A stretch of DNA of 64,000 nt from Saccharibacillus sp. JS10 (GTDB lineage: Bacteria; Bacillota; Bacilli; Paenibacillales; Paenibacillaceae), in NCBI RefSeq assembly GCF_024436065.1, contig NZ_JANFNS010000004.1, positions 248,001 through 312,000 on the forward strand, read 5' to 3'. Positions within the stretch are counted from its first letter, which is position 1, and each line of letters opens with the position of its first letter. A model generated the notes under the pieces. The model was not told where the DNA came from and did not search any database. It saw only the letters and a list, made by a program, of their open reading frames with translations. Position numbers and translations under genes: made by a program. Shown here one piece after another: positions 26,021-36,200 of this stretch.

Positions 26021-27202
26021 TTACTCCTCCTTGTTCACTTGCGCTACAGTAGAGTGGATCTGATCGGGCTCGGGTTGCACCAACACATTTGGAATTCGCA
26101 TGGTCAACGATGTCCCTTTTCCGTCTTGCTCTGGAGTATAGCTGGCAATATCCAAGCTTCCGTTTACAAATTCCAGTCGTTCGCGCATCCCGCGTAGACC
26201 GCTTCCTCGCCCTTTTTCACGTTCGCGCAAGCCTTGTCCATTATCGGTAACCCGAACCACCAATTCGCTAGAGCGCGGTTGTATTTCAATCATACAAGAG
26301 GTTGCGCCGCTATGTTTGATAATATTCGTAACCGCTTCTTTCAAGCACATGCTTACCACATTCTCATTGAGCAAAGACGTGCGCGTCTCGGCAGGATCAC
26401 CGATCAGACTAAATTCGATATTCGCCGCTTTGAGAATTTGCCGGAGGCGGTGAATTTCGTCTTCAACATGTGTGCCTCGCATTTGAGTGACCAGTTCGCG
26501 TAATTCTTTTAATACAACGCGCGCCGTTTGCTGAACGTCACGAATTTCTTCTTCAGATCTCTGCGGATCTTTGGTCACGAGTTTGGCAGCAAGATCGCTT
26601 TTAAGTCCAATGAGCGCGAGTTTTTGGCCCAAAGTATCATGAAGATCCCGCGCGATCCGCTGACGTTCTTCCATGATGACAAGTTCCGAGATCCGTTTGT
26701 TCGCGTCTTCCAATTGACCTTCCAAATGTTCGCTTCGATTGCGATTGTAAGTCGTCACCGGAAGCAAGATTACGGCAATGATCGTCAACGCTACGAACGG
26801 CCATTGTGTAATCATAAGAGGGTTGAGATGGACATACCCGACGTAAGCGGAAGCAAGCGCTGCGGAAAGCTGAATCGAATACAAAGTGAAAAACGTGCTT
26901 TTACTCCGAATATTACCGACGAAATACGCTAGGAATACCGCAAAATACATATAACCGAACATCAAGGTCATCGATACGGAGAATGCAATCTGCATACTTG
27001 TCCAAAAGTAAAAAAAACGTCCTTTTGAAGCAAAAGCGAGTAAATAGCAGACGAAAAATCCGATAACCATCGCGATTCCGCTGACGGCATGAAAAGCGGT
27101 GGACGAGCGAAAAATAAAGTAAAACGGCAAAATATAAAAGACAACCCAGACATAAGGATTCAGCCCGGTACTTCGTTGAAAAATTTGATACCACTTCTGC
27201 AT
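26021..27202 (-). CDS. desK: Membrane-thickness/cold sensor histidine kinase DesK
   Basis: The protein has 393 residues from ATG 27202, which has GGAGG 10 nt upstream and gives an N-terminus (STGLNPYVWVVFYILPFYFIF) that lines up with Bacillus DesK. Longer in-frame starts would lie in the promoter or in the des terminator. About five membrane helices (15-150) sense bilayer order. The coiled linker leads to HisKA_3 with ERQRIARDLHDTLG; the His is residue 188, the same number I recall for B. subtilis DesK. HATPase motifs (EAVTNIIKHSG, DNGQGLRE) follow. It should phosphorylate DesR in the cold. An alternative start at 27283 cannot be fully excluded. Confidence 0.9.
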   Translation of the reverse strand: MQKWYQIFQRSTGLNPYVWVVFYILPFYFIFRSSTAFHAVSGIAMVIGFFVCYLLAFASKGRFFYFWTSMQIAFSVSMTLMFGYMYFAVFLAYFVGNIRSKSTFFTLYSIQLSAALASAYVGYVHLNPLMITQWPFVALTIIAVILLPVTTYNRNRSEHLEGQLEDANKRISELVIMEERQRIARDLHDTLGQKLALIGLKSDLAAKLVTKDPQRSEEEIRDVQQTARVVLKELRELVTQMRGTHVEDEIHRLRQILKAANIEFSLIGDPAETRTSLLNENVVSMCLKEAVTNIIKHSGATSCMIEIQPRSSELVVRVTDNGQGLREREKGRGSGLRGMRERLEFVNGSLDIASYTPEQDGKGTSLTMRIPNVLVQPEPDQIHSTVAQVNKEE

Positions 27203-27281
27203 GATGGACAATCCTCCGCGGCTATTCGTTGGAATCGGCAAGGTTCGATTCAACATCTGCACCGTCTGATTTTTTGAGATC

Positions 27282-27310
27282 ATTATAACGCGCGCCCTCC
27301 TTTTTCCCAA
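27282..27310 (-). promoter_or_regulatory. Promoter of desK-desR
   Basis: On the minus strand TTGGGA (27305-27310) and consensus TATAAT (27282-27287) are spaced by 17 nt. It lies just after the des terminator, so the kinase/regulator pair can be transcribed independently of des. Confidence 0.65.
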
Positions 27311-27342
27311 GTGACAGCCGAAATTTCGATATTTGTTTTCAA

Positions 27343-27391
27343 AAAAATTGCAGGTATCCATCAGATTGCTTGGATTCTGATGGATACCTGC
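27343..27391 (-). terminator. Strong intrinsic terminator of des
   Basis: A perfect 16-bp stem joins 27376-27391 with 27350-27365 around a 10-nt loop, followed on the minus strand by AATTTTTTT. It separates des from desK-desR. Confidence 0.9.
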
Positions 27392-27414
27392 AACATATTA
27401 ACGTCCAAATAAGA

Positions 27415-28506
27415 TTAATCTTTCGGCATAGCAGGAGTCTTTGGCTTCAATTCACGTGCAACCGCTTGAACCGCATTTTTTGGCAATCCACTGCGCACTT
27501 TGCGGCGTTGACTATATCCCGTGAACGTCTTCGTTTCTTCGTCCCACAGTCTGAACTTGAGCGATTGAAGACTCGTTTTCAACGTGATCGTCGTTGCTTT
27601 TTGAAGAGGAGTCGAAGAATCATGTGCTTTTTCCAAGTTATAATTCGGAACTTTCGGGCTTAAGTGATGCACATGGTGGAACCCGATATTGCCGGTCATC
27701 CATTGCAAAGGCTTCGGCAGTTTGTAATACGAGCTGCCTTCGACAGCGGCATTCACGTAGCTCCATTCTTCTTCATGCTCAAAGTAAGAATCTTCGAATT
27801 GATGCTGCACGTAGAACAACCAGATGCCGAACAGCCCGGAGAAGAAGAAGACCGGAACTTGTACCAGCAGGAACGCTTGCCAGCCGATCGCCCAGATCAG
27901 CGCCGCATAGAGCAACGCGATGAATAAGGTGGTCAGGTGGGTGTTGATCCGCTCTTGACGCTTTGCGCCTTTGCGGTTGAAGCGCGATTCGATCAAAAAG
28001 ACGTAGATCGGTCCCAGACCGAACATGACGATCGGATTGCGGTAACAACGATAAGCCAAGCGTGTCCAAAACGAAGCGCTGTTGTATTCATCGACCGTCA
28101 TCAACCACATATCGCCTTCACCGCGTTTGTCGAGGTTACTGCTAGTTGCGTGGTGACGCGTATGGCTATATTTCCATTTGCGATACGGCATCATCGTAAT
28201 AACGCCTGTAATCGTACCGACAATATCATTGGCTTTTTTATTTTTGAAAAACGATCCGTGCGTGCAGTCGTGGAAAATGATGAATGTACGAATCACGAAG
28301 CCCGAAGCTACGATCAGTAGCGGCAGTGCGATCCAATACGAAAGTGACAAACTCATATACCCGCCGAACCAGAGCAAAATAAGCGGAATCAACGTGTTGA
28401 TCATCTGACGGATACTCGCTTTGGAATCTGTTTTCTCGTAAGGTTTCATATGCTTTTTTAATTCCGCAATTGGGTTAGCGGATGCAGGGTTAGTAGACGG
28501 ATTCAT
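27415..28506 (-). CDS. des: Membrane acyl-lipid desaturase Des
   Basis: The protein has 363 residues from ATG 28506, preceded by AAAGGGG; the upstream in-frame ATG at 28542 lacks a good site. The three histidine boxes of membrane fatty acid desaturases are present: HDCTHGS, HTRHH and HHVHH, between four membrane helices. The enzyme introduces a double bond into acyl chains of existing phospholipids to restore fluidity after cold shock. It is followed by desK-desR. The region upstream of its promoter carries inverted repeats fitting DesR control. Confidence 0.92.
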   Translation of the reverse strand: MNPSTNPASANPIAELKKHMKPYEKTDSKASIRQMINTLIPLILLWFGGYMSLSLSYWIALPLLIVASGFVIRTFIIFHDCTHGSFFKNKKANDIVGTITGVITMMPYRKWKYSHTRHHATSSNLDKRGEGDMWLMTVDEYNSASFWTRLAYRCYRNPIVMFGLGPIYVFLIESRFNRKGAKRQERINTHLTTLFIALLYAALIWAIGWQAFLLVQVPVFFFSGLFGIWLFYVQHQFEDSYFEHEEEWSYVNAAVEGSSYYKLPKPLQWMTGNIGFHHVHHLSPKVPNYNLEKAHDSSTPLQKATTITLKTSLQSLKFRLWDEETKTFTGYSQRRKVRSGLPKNAVQAVARELKPKTPAMPKD

Positions 28507-28554
28507 GGATGTAATCCCCTTTCGCGGACACCGAAGCGGCATCTCTATGTACGT

Positions 28555-28619
28555 AGTATAAAAAAAAGCGCTTACGCTGCGTAGTCATAGATGTCAGTGA
28601 CTTTGGGTGACAAATGTCA
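28555..28619 (-). promoter_or_regulatory. des promoter with putative DesR operator
   Basis: TATACT on the minus strand (28560-28555) is a good -10, but the -35 position (TACGCA, about 28578-28583) is poor, as for an activator-dependent promoter. Immediately upstream lie AGTCA/TGACT arms (28583-28587, 28598-28602) and the palindrome TGACAAATGTCA (28608-28619). These are well placed for DesR dimers. Confidence 0.55.
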
Positions 28620-28650
28620 TGTAAGCTTCGAAGAAGGCGGAAAAGGAAAT

Positions 28651-28682
28651 AAAAAAACAGCGAAGGCATCATGCCTTCGCTG
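28651..28682 (-). terminator. Intrinsic terminator after the SLH-protein gene
   Basis: AGCGAAGGCAT (28659-28669) and ATGCCTTCGCT (28671-28681) form a perfect stem; on the minus strand the stem is followed by seven T. Confidence 0.85.
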
Positions 28683-28720
28683 CTTTTGGGATGAACATTC
28701 ATCCAAAATCATACCGAAAT

Positions 28721-30271
28721 TTATTTATCGCCCAGCCCTGTGCTATGCAGCAGGTTGATCAATAAAGCTGCCGCTTCGCCAGCTGTACCTTGACGTTTGG
28801 CTTCGACTTTTCCGCGATCGCCTTGGAATAGACCTGCGGCATACGCTTCTTCTACATAAGAATCTGCCCAATTCGAGATATTGCTCGAATCGCTGAACGC
28901 AGTTTTCGCATCGGTCGAAGTTGGCGTGCTTAATGGATTCAATGCCAGATCGAATTGACGGCTAGCGTTAATCAGAATCGCCATCATCTCTTCACGCGTC
29001 ACTTCGCCATTTGTTTGCGTGCCTTGCGGGAGCCCGTCCAGAAGCCCTGCGCTGATCAGAGTCGAAAGCGCCGAACGACCAGAGCCGTATGATTCCAGAC
29101 CCAGTGCGCGCACAGTCATCCGTGCGAAGTCTTCGCGATCCAATCCTGCCGAAGGCGAGCGATCTTCTAAGATCCCTTTTGCAGAAGACTCTCCAAGTGC
29201 ATTATCGAACCATTTTCCGGTAGCGGTCGGAGCTTCGTAACGAACCAACATAACCGGGTTTCCGCCTGTTGTATGCAGAACGGCTTGACCGTCTTTGAAG
29301 GTGACTGGGATCGGTACGTACTTTCCGCCCACCAGCATCACTGCGCCCAATTGACTTGTATCCGAACCTTCAGGTACCGGAATCATTTGCTGGCCGTAAC
29401 GTTTGTCATAACCGTTGATTTCAGTCGTTTTGGTACCGCTGCTTGCGAGCATACGGAACGTATACGCATCTCCGACTGGAGTCGCTCCTGTGATTTTGCT
29501 CCATACATTATTATCTGTCACAGGTGCTGATTTTTGAATTTGGATTCGAATTTGGACTTGGTCGGCAGGTACGCCTAGAATCTCAGCAGCTTGACCTACA
29601 CGCAGACGATCTACCGGGAATACGATCCCGACGTCGGCAGTGCTAACCGAAAGTTTGTTGGTATTCGTTGCAAGCGGCGCTAACGTAGTGCCGTCCAAAA
29701 CGATCTGCATATCGGTTCCTTTTAATTGCGGCAGACGATAAGCAAGCGTCTCGCCGCGAGTGGCTTGTTGAGAAGCGAGTGTAAGCCCTTGTGCATTCAG
29801 ACGAAGTTCTGCGTTTGGTGTTCCATTTTGCCCGGTAGAACGAACCAAACTAGCCGATTGCCCAGTCAGATTGCCTGCCGACACAGCCAAGACTTGAATC
29901 GAATCTTCGGGGTTGGCAGGTGGTGCCGGAGTCGAAGGGACGAAAGTGACCGGAGCAGGCGTGTTATTCACAGGAGGCGGAGTTGGCATTTCATGGCCTG
30001 GATTCGAACCGCCACCAGGATCAGTTTCTCCTCCGTGGTCTTCCATCTGAACGCTATTTGGATTATCGATCGTTTCCGCATTTGCGGAGTTAATACCGAG
30101 GTACTGACTCAAGTAAGCGAACGAATCGCCGTCGTAGGCAGCCGGATCAGCATTAGTGATCGCCGGCGCGCCTGAAAGCAGGTGTGCCGTTAGCCCTGTC
30201 GTTAATAACGCGGAACGCAAAACGACTTTCTTTTTATTGTTTTTTTGGGCTGAATTTTTCTTTTTGCTCAT
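28721..30271 (-). CDS. Secreted S-layer-homology (SLH) domain protein
   Basis: The protein has 516 residues from ATG 30271 (GGAG about 10 nt upstream). A Lys/Asn-rich N-terminus and a hydrophobic segment (RSALLTTGLTAHLLSGAPA) form a signal peptide. A Pro-rich linker (PTPPPVNN, FVPSTPAPPANP) and an extracellular beta-rich domain follow. SLH-type repeats fill the end (FSDSSNISNWADSYVEEAY, TREEMMAILINASRQF), used to bind pyruvylated cell-wall polymer. The start codon overlaps the stop of the double ATP-grasp gene as ATGA, so the two are translationally coupled. The function of the central domain is not recognised. Confidence 0.85.
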   Translation of the reverse strand: MSKKKNSAQKNNKKKVVLRSALLTTGLTAHLLSGAPAITNADPAAYDGDSFAYLSQYLGINSANAETIDNPNSVQMEDHGGETDPGGGSNPGHEMPTPPPVNNTPAPVTFVPSTPAPPANPEDSIQVLAVSAGNLTGQSASLVRSTGQNGTPNAELRLNAQGLTLASQQATRGETLAYRLPQLKGTDMQIVLDGTTLAPLATNTNKLSVSTADVGIVFPVDRLRVGQAAEILGVPADQVQIRIQIQKSAPVTDNNVWSKITGATPVGDAYTFRMLASSGTKTTEINGYDKRYGQQMIPVPEGSDTSQLGAVMLVGGKYVPIPVTFKDGQAVLHTTGGNPVMLVRYEAPTATGKWFDNALGESSAKGILEDRSPSAGLDREDFARMTVRALGLESYGSGRSALSTLISAGLLDGLPQGTQTNGEVTREEMMAILINASRQFDLALNPLSTPTSTDAKTAFSDSSNISNWADSYVEEAYAAGLFQGDRGKVEAKRQGTAGEAAALLINLLHSTGLGDK

Positions 30272-32349
30272 AAGGCACGCTCCTGAGATTCGATTTTTGG
30301 ATGTGAACCGATCAATGAGATACAAGAAGGGACAAGAATAGATGCAGCTTCGAGTTCTCGATTGATCACGCCGACTTTGTTCATGTTCGCTTCGTACAAC
30401 CAGATTGAGCCATCTTGTTCGATACCCAGATCAAGCCCGATCTCCCATAAGCGATCTTCCAGCCGCTTCTCGATCTGAGCGGCTACCGCATACGCAAAAC
30501 GATCGATCTTCGTGTTCATCTCTTCTTCGCGACCCGGGAATTGATAAGGTAAAAACCAATGCCACTGGGTGAAAGCACGTAAATTAGAATGATGATTGAC
30601 GACTTTATGCCGCTGCTGCGTCGAGATATACGGCATATGACCGATAATTCGGAAGACTCCTTCCGCGTCGCGAATCATGTGGACGCGAATATGGAACGGC
30701 AAGTCTTCCGAGGTCACGCTATGGATAAATTTTTGTAAGACCATGTCTTTGTTTTCGGCAAGACCTTCAAACAATGCGGATAATTGTTCGGTGGCGAGCA
30801 AATGGCTATACATCGGATCATCGACCCGATAATGTTCGCCTTCGCGCTGCACGACGATAATCGCTGAGCCTTTTGTGCCGCCGCTTGGCTTGATGACCGT
30901 CTGCCCGTAATCCGAGATAAACTTCAAAGCAACTTCGGCAGAATTTAGCGCAGCGTACGGAATCAGATGCGGCTGGATGCTTGGATCTTCCGAAAGCATT
31001 TCGTAAGCTTTGATCTTGTTGAAGCTTCCCGCAGGTCTCGAATGGGTATTCGGAATTCCTTCCAATCTTGCGTACGCTTTTTCGGAACGTCGAAGCCCTC
31101 GTTCTTTGAGGCGATCGTAGACCACGTCAGGCAGTCTCCGATATTGCGACTTCCATTGTCCGTATTGGAAAGTTATTGCTTTGAGAAGCGGAGAATCGTA
31201 AGCGGCGTCTATAGGGCGGAACCAGATAAAGTCGGTGTCGTAAGCGGCACTCGCGAACGCCAAGGCTTCGCTCAGACGAACTTCTGCATCTTTCTCTGCG
31301 ACGAGCATTCCGATTGTACGGCGATGTCGAATTTGACCGGTTCCAACTTCGTGCAAATGCCGGCAAAATTGAAGGACTCGAATCGCGCGTAGCGGTTCAT
31401 GGTCGCGAGTCTCGGGTGAAGCATTAGCTTCCAGAAAATGAATCTTGCCTTCTTGATCCATCAGCAGATCGATCCCTAGCTCGTTGCACAAAAACGGATA
31501 AGGACGATTCACGCCTTCTGCAAGCCGCAAAGCCGTTTGTTCCAATTTTGCTTGCATGTCTAAAGCTTGATTGCCATAAAACGACGACAAAACAGAATGA
31601 AGGTCTAAGCTTTGTCCACCTGCACTCAGATTGCTGATAAACCCGCCGGGTTTACCGATACGCGGATACGTTCGTGTCACTTGAAATTCGCCATTTTCAT
31701 CGCGCTGAACATGCACGCGATAATCGAGCGGTTCATTATTGGAAGTTAAGGTTGGGACGTAAGGTTGAATGAGATAAGATTGCCGGGCGATCAGGCGACG
31801 CAACGCTTTACGTAATTCGCGCAAATCCAGTAGCCGCGAAGTTCCGCTACTTTCTTCCCAGCGATAGCGTGCATGGTCGATACGGATACGGACAATACCG
31901 CCGCCTCGTCGTCCGTCAGAAGGTTTCAAAAGAAGATCGCGATGCAGGTTTAGCATACGTTCAGCATCAGCAGGGGAGGATAAATTTTCTGTAGGTAATA
32001 AAAATTCGGCAAAATCGGTTTGAAGAGATCCAGTAACGGCTTCTTTATTGCCAATCAAATGAACAGCAAAAGGAACTTGAGCACGAAGAAGTTTTTCGAC
32101 TTCAGGACGCTTCGCTGCCACTTCCGGCGACTCATTCAATACGACATCTGGATAAGGGGTTTCCCGTTGATAGAATTGATCGTTATGCGCGTGTAGAGCG
32201 GTTATAGTAGAACGTTCGGGATGAATACCGTCTACGTTGAAAAAGCAGAGCGAAATATGTTGGCGCTTCGCTTCTGCAAGAAGTGCATCGATTCGTTCGC
32301 GTGAAATATGCTCGAACGGATCACTACGATGGTATACACCAATTAGCAT
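30268..32349 (-). CDS. Double-module YheC/YheD-type ATP-grasp protein
   Basis: The protein has 693 residues, about twice the usual YheC/YheD length. The first module covers roughly 1-340 (LLLKPSDGRRGGGIVRI, QPYVPTL, DYRVHVQRDENG, IHFLEANASPE) and the second 345-690 (IGMLVAEKDAEVRLSEAL, TVIKPSGGTKGSAIIVV, FHIRVHMIRDAEG, SIWLYEANMNKVG). Each has ATP-grasp lysine/glycine loops and the Glu/Asn metal site. Such proteins join a carboxylate to an amine using ATP and are spore-coat-associated in Bacillus; the real substrates are unknown. AGGAGG is 13 nt from the ATG, an unusually long gap, with an in-frame ATT 10 nt from it. The secreted SLH protein is coupled downstream. Confidence 0.85.
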   Translation of the reverse strand: MLIGVYHRSDPFEHISRERIDALLAEAKRQHISLCFFNVDGIHPERSTITALHAHNDQFYQRETPYPDVVLNESPEVAAKRPEVEKLLRAQVPFAVHLIGNKEAVTGSLQTDFAEFLLPTENLSSPADAERMLNLHRDLLLKPSDGRRGGGIVRIRIDHARYRWEESSGTSRLLDLRELRKALRRLIARQSYLIQPYVPTLTSNNEPLDYRVHVQRDENGEFQVTRTYPRIGKPGGFISNLSAGGQSLDLHSVLSSFYGNQALDMQAKLEQTALRLAEGVNRPYPFLCNELGIDLLMDQEGKIHFLEANASPETRDHEPLRAIRVLQFCRHLHEVGTGQIRHRRTIGMLVAEKDAEVRLSEALAFASAAYDTDFIWFRPIDAAYDSPLLKAITFQYGQWKSQYRRLPDVVYDRLKERGLRRSEKAYARLEGIPNTHSRPAGSFNKIKAYEMLSEDPSIQPHLIPYAALNSAEVALKFISDYGQTVIKPSGGTKGSAIIVVQREGEHYRVDDPMYSHLLATEQLSALFEGLAENKDMVLQKFIHSVTSEDLPFHIRVHMIRDAEGVFRIIGHMPYISTQQRHKVVNHHSNLRAFTQWHWFLPYQFPGREEEMNTKIDRFAYAVAAQIEKRLEDRLWEIGLDLGIEQDGSIWLYEANMNKVGVINRELEAASILVPSCISLIGSHPKIESQERAL

Positions 32350-32471
32350 AATGCCGGATATTCCTCCTGTTCAAATAAACCATCAAATTTAATCTATATT
32401 TCGGTGAAGAGCGGGCTTTTTTGAATAGGATGTCACATTTAGATGTAAAAAAAATTTAAGGGGGCTTTGTT

Positions 32472-33047
32472 TTATTTTGAGGGGGAAAAGCGATCTACGA
32501 TCATCGTTTCCAATAGCGCGTACGTTTTTTCCAAATCAAGTTCAGGACGCAATAATTTCTGCAAAGCCAGACCATCGAAGCAAGCAAGCAAAATAGCAGA
32601 CAAAGATTCCCGTTCTTCTTCGCTCAAATGGATCAGCGTGGAGTCTAGCACATCGGCAATTCCTTCACGTCCGACTTCAAGAAGTTGATACACGTCGTGA
32701 GACAGAGCGGGATCACGTAAGCCTTGTGCGAAAAGTTCATATCGAAGCTTATACCAATCGGGATCACGACGTTCTGTGACATGCGCTTGATATTCTTCCG
32801 AGCCAAATAAATCAGAAGAAGGACGCAAGCTTGGATTTTCGAACTCTTCTTCGTACCGTTCACGACTTTCGCGCATGACTTCACGCAAAATTTCTTCTTT
32901 GGATTTGAAATAATAATGAATCAGCCCGGGAGCGGTCAGCCCGGCTTCTGTCGCGATTTCTTTGATCGAAGCGCTCTCGTATCCTTTTTCTGCAATAATT
33001 CGTGCTGCCGCTTCAACGATTTGCTTTTTTTTCGGATTTTTTTTCAT
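32472..33047 (-). CDS. TetR family transcriptional regulator
   Basis: The protein has 191 residues from ATG 33047, with GAAGGAT 7-8 nt upstream; earlier in-frame starts lack a site. The N-terminal helix-turn-helix is canonical (IIAEKGYESASIKEIATEAGLTAP interrupted here only by description: KGYESASIKEIA and GLIHYYFKSKEEIL). The C-terminal ligand domain resembles the BetI/TetR_C_6 type (ILLACFDGLALQKLLRP). It probably represses itself or a nearby gene; the ATP-grasp operon lies directly downstream on the same strand and the hybrid kinase is divergent. The ligand is unknown. Confidence 0.88.
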   Translation of the reverse strand: MKKNPKKKQIVEAAARIIAEKGYESASIKEIATEAGLTAPGLIHYYFKSKEEILREVMRESRERYEEEFENPSLRPSSDLFGSEEYQAHVTERRDPDWYKLRYELFAQGLRDPALSHDVYQLLEVGREGIADVLDSTLIHLSEEERESLSAILLACFDGLALQKLLRPELDLEKTYALLETMIVDRFSPSK

Positions 33048-33224
33048 GCGGCATCCTTCTTTCCTGAACATTATTGTGCGTTTAGCGTAGCAGTTCATTA
33101 GATCCGTCGCAATCATGTTTCTGCTTATGGGGAGCAAAACCGTGTATAATCTGGATTAACTTGCAATATTCAAGCCTCTACACAAATATGCGCTGTTGAT
33201 AACGATAGGAATGAGTGAGAAGCC

Positions 33225-36200
33225 GTGTTCAAAAAATGGATCACGTTAATATTGGCAATCATCTTGATTGTCGGGCTACCTGTGATTGGAATGGTCGATA
33301 GTGTGACTTCGCAGCGTGCGCTTCCTCGCGCTGAAGGAGGGAATATCGATTTAAGAGGTTGGGATTATGATCAGCGCGGCGTCGCGAATCTAGATGGAGA
33401 ATGGACCTTTTATCCGGGCAAGCTGCTAACGCCGGAAACGTTAAATCAGCCTATATCAGATGCTAAAAGTCTTCAGGTGCCGGGTGCTTGGAACAAAGCG
33501 ATGTCGGGCGGAGGATCGGGATACGGCACCTATCGCCTGAATATCGATCTGGGTCAACGATTCGATCAAGATTTTGGTCTGCGTATTTCAAATATTCGAA
33601 TGGCAAGCCGGGTGTACGTCAATGGAGAGTTGTTGGGATCAAGCGGTAATCCTTCGGAAAACCGGGATACAGATATTCAAAGAAATATCCCGTATACAGG
33701 CGTTTTTAATTTGAATTCAAACAAAGTTGAAGTTCTGATTCAAGCTTCCAACTTTAGTTATGCGACAGGCGGAATCTTTGATTCGATAGGCTTCGGACCG
33801 GAATCCGTCATTTTACGAGACCGGCAAGGCGATTCGATTCGCGACTTTTCTTTGATTAGCGGATTTTTGCTTCCAGGTATGTTGTTTTTGTTACTGTATG
33901 TCTTGCACAAGCGCGAAAGACCACAGCTTTTTCTCGGTTTATTCTGTCTATTAGGCGTTGTCTACATGTTGACACATGGCGAAAAGTTGATCGATTATTT
34001 TTTGCCGTATATGCCTTATGTGATATTGCTCAAGCTTCAAGCGATCTCTGGAAATCTCATTTATCTATGCCTGATTGCGTATATCAATGCGTTGGTGCCG
34101 GGAACGATTCACAAAGTCGTAATGCGTATCTATGCCTTTTTGACGATTTTGGGCGCGTTTTTAGCTTTGGTTTTGCCGATGCCGATCTTTTCGTCGCTCG
34201 AAAATTTAGTATTGTTTTTCGCCTTTTTGACGATGGGCTATACGATCTGGGTGATGATTCGTTGGGTCAACCGAAGCGCCGAAGACTGGTTTTTGATTAC
34301 GCTGGGTCTAATGAGTCTCACCATGTTTATGCTGCTCAATATGATCGATCTGATCGCTCAAGTCGATTTGCGCTGGTGGGCGATTTACGAGTTGATATTG
34401 TTCGTATTGGCACAGACCGTATTATTGATTCATCGATTTGTACGTGCTTTCGCTGATGTCGAACGATTATCTGCTCGGCTGCTCACTCTCGATGGGCTAA
34501 AAGACGAATTTATGGCGAATACGTCGCATGAACTTCGAACGCCGCTGCACGGTATGATCAATATCGCACATTCGATGTTGGAAGGCGCGGCAGGGCCGAT
34601 CTCCGTCAAGCAGCAAGAAAATTTATCGATGATTATGACAACAGGGCAACGTCTATCGCTTTTGGTTGGGGATATCCTTGATTTTTCGAATTTAAAAGAA
34701 GGGCGTATGCGCTTGGAGCTTCGCACCTTGCATCTGCCGTCTATCGTTCATTCAGTCGTGGAAGTTGTCTCGTATACGCTTAGAGATAAGCCGATTTTGA
34801 TTGTGCAGCAATGCCCGGAAGATTTGCCCGGCGTACAGATGGATGAAGATCGTTTGCGGCAAATTTTGTACAATCTGATTGGCAATGCGGTGAAGTATAC
34901 CGAACAAGGACAGATCGTCATTACAGCTTCTGTAGAAGGCGATTGGGTCACCGTAGAAGTTGCCGATACCGGAATCGGGATTGATCGGAGTCGCTGGCAA
35001 AGTATTTTTCAACGGTTCGAACGTATGGATGAGGCATTGAATAGTGAAGGAAACGGTCTGGGTCTGCATATTACGCGTCAATTGGTTGAACTCGGTGGAG
35101 GACGAATCTGGCTGAATTCCACGCCGAACAAAGGAACGAGTTTCTTTTTCACTTTACCGATCTCAAGCTTCGAAGTAGAATCGCCAAATCTGCAACCGAC
35201 AGATATTATACAGGAAGAAGAAATTGAAGTAAGGGACGCCGATGCTTTTGAACTCGCCATCTTCCATGCGGGAAGTGTGCTCATCGTTGACGATGATCCG
35301 GTCAATCGACGGGTGCTACAAAATTTGCTGACTACAGCAGGTTATGAGGTTCATGCGGCGTCTGGCGGCGCTGAAGCGCTTGAGTTTATGGAGAAAAAGT
35401 TGGACGTTGAACTTGTGATCACCGATTGGATGATGCCAGGTATGTCGGGATTGGAGCTGTGTCGTCAATTACGTCAACGCTATACGCTCGCTGTATTGCC
35501 GATCTTGCTACTCACCGCACGTGGTCTGCCTAAAGATATCGAAGCTGGATTCGAAGCAGGCGCCAGTGATTTTCTGCGTAAACCGGTCGATGCCGGAGAA
35601 CTTAGGGCAAGAGTCGGTACGTTGATCGGAATGCGCCGCTCTGCGGAAGAAGCGATCCGCACGGAGATGGCATTTTTGCAAGCACAGATCAAGCCGCACT
35701 TTTTGTATAATGCGCTTAATGTTATTATTTCGGCGTGTACGACCGATCCTGACAAAGCAATCGATCTATTGATCGAACTGAGTCATTACTTGCGAGGAAG
35801 CTTTGATTTCCATAACCGAGATCGCCTTGTACCGCTACAAAAAGAATTGGAACTTGTTCAAGCTTACGTGGCATTAGAGCAGGCAAGGTTCGATGATCGG
35901 TTGATTTTTGAATGTGAAACCGACGATCTGATCGGAATCTTGATCCCTCCGCTCAGTATTCAGCCGCTTGTTGAAAATGCAGTTCGTCACGGCGTGATGC
36001 AGCGGTCTGCCGGAGGCGTTGTTCGATTGGAGGTTCGAGATACCGGTTCGACCGTCTCGATTCGTGTAAAAGATAATGGAGTAGGGCTAAGTGTATTGGA
36101 ATTCGAAGAAATTATGGCAGGTCGTATGGGCGGCGTCGGTCTGCGTAATATTGACCGCAGGCTGTCGGCGATGCACGGAGCTTCTCTAAAACTTGAAGCT

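Noticed and set aside
27203-27361. N-terminal extension of DesK
   Set aside because: It would begin inside the des terminator and cross the desK promoter; the shorter start matches known DesK proteins.
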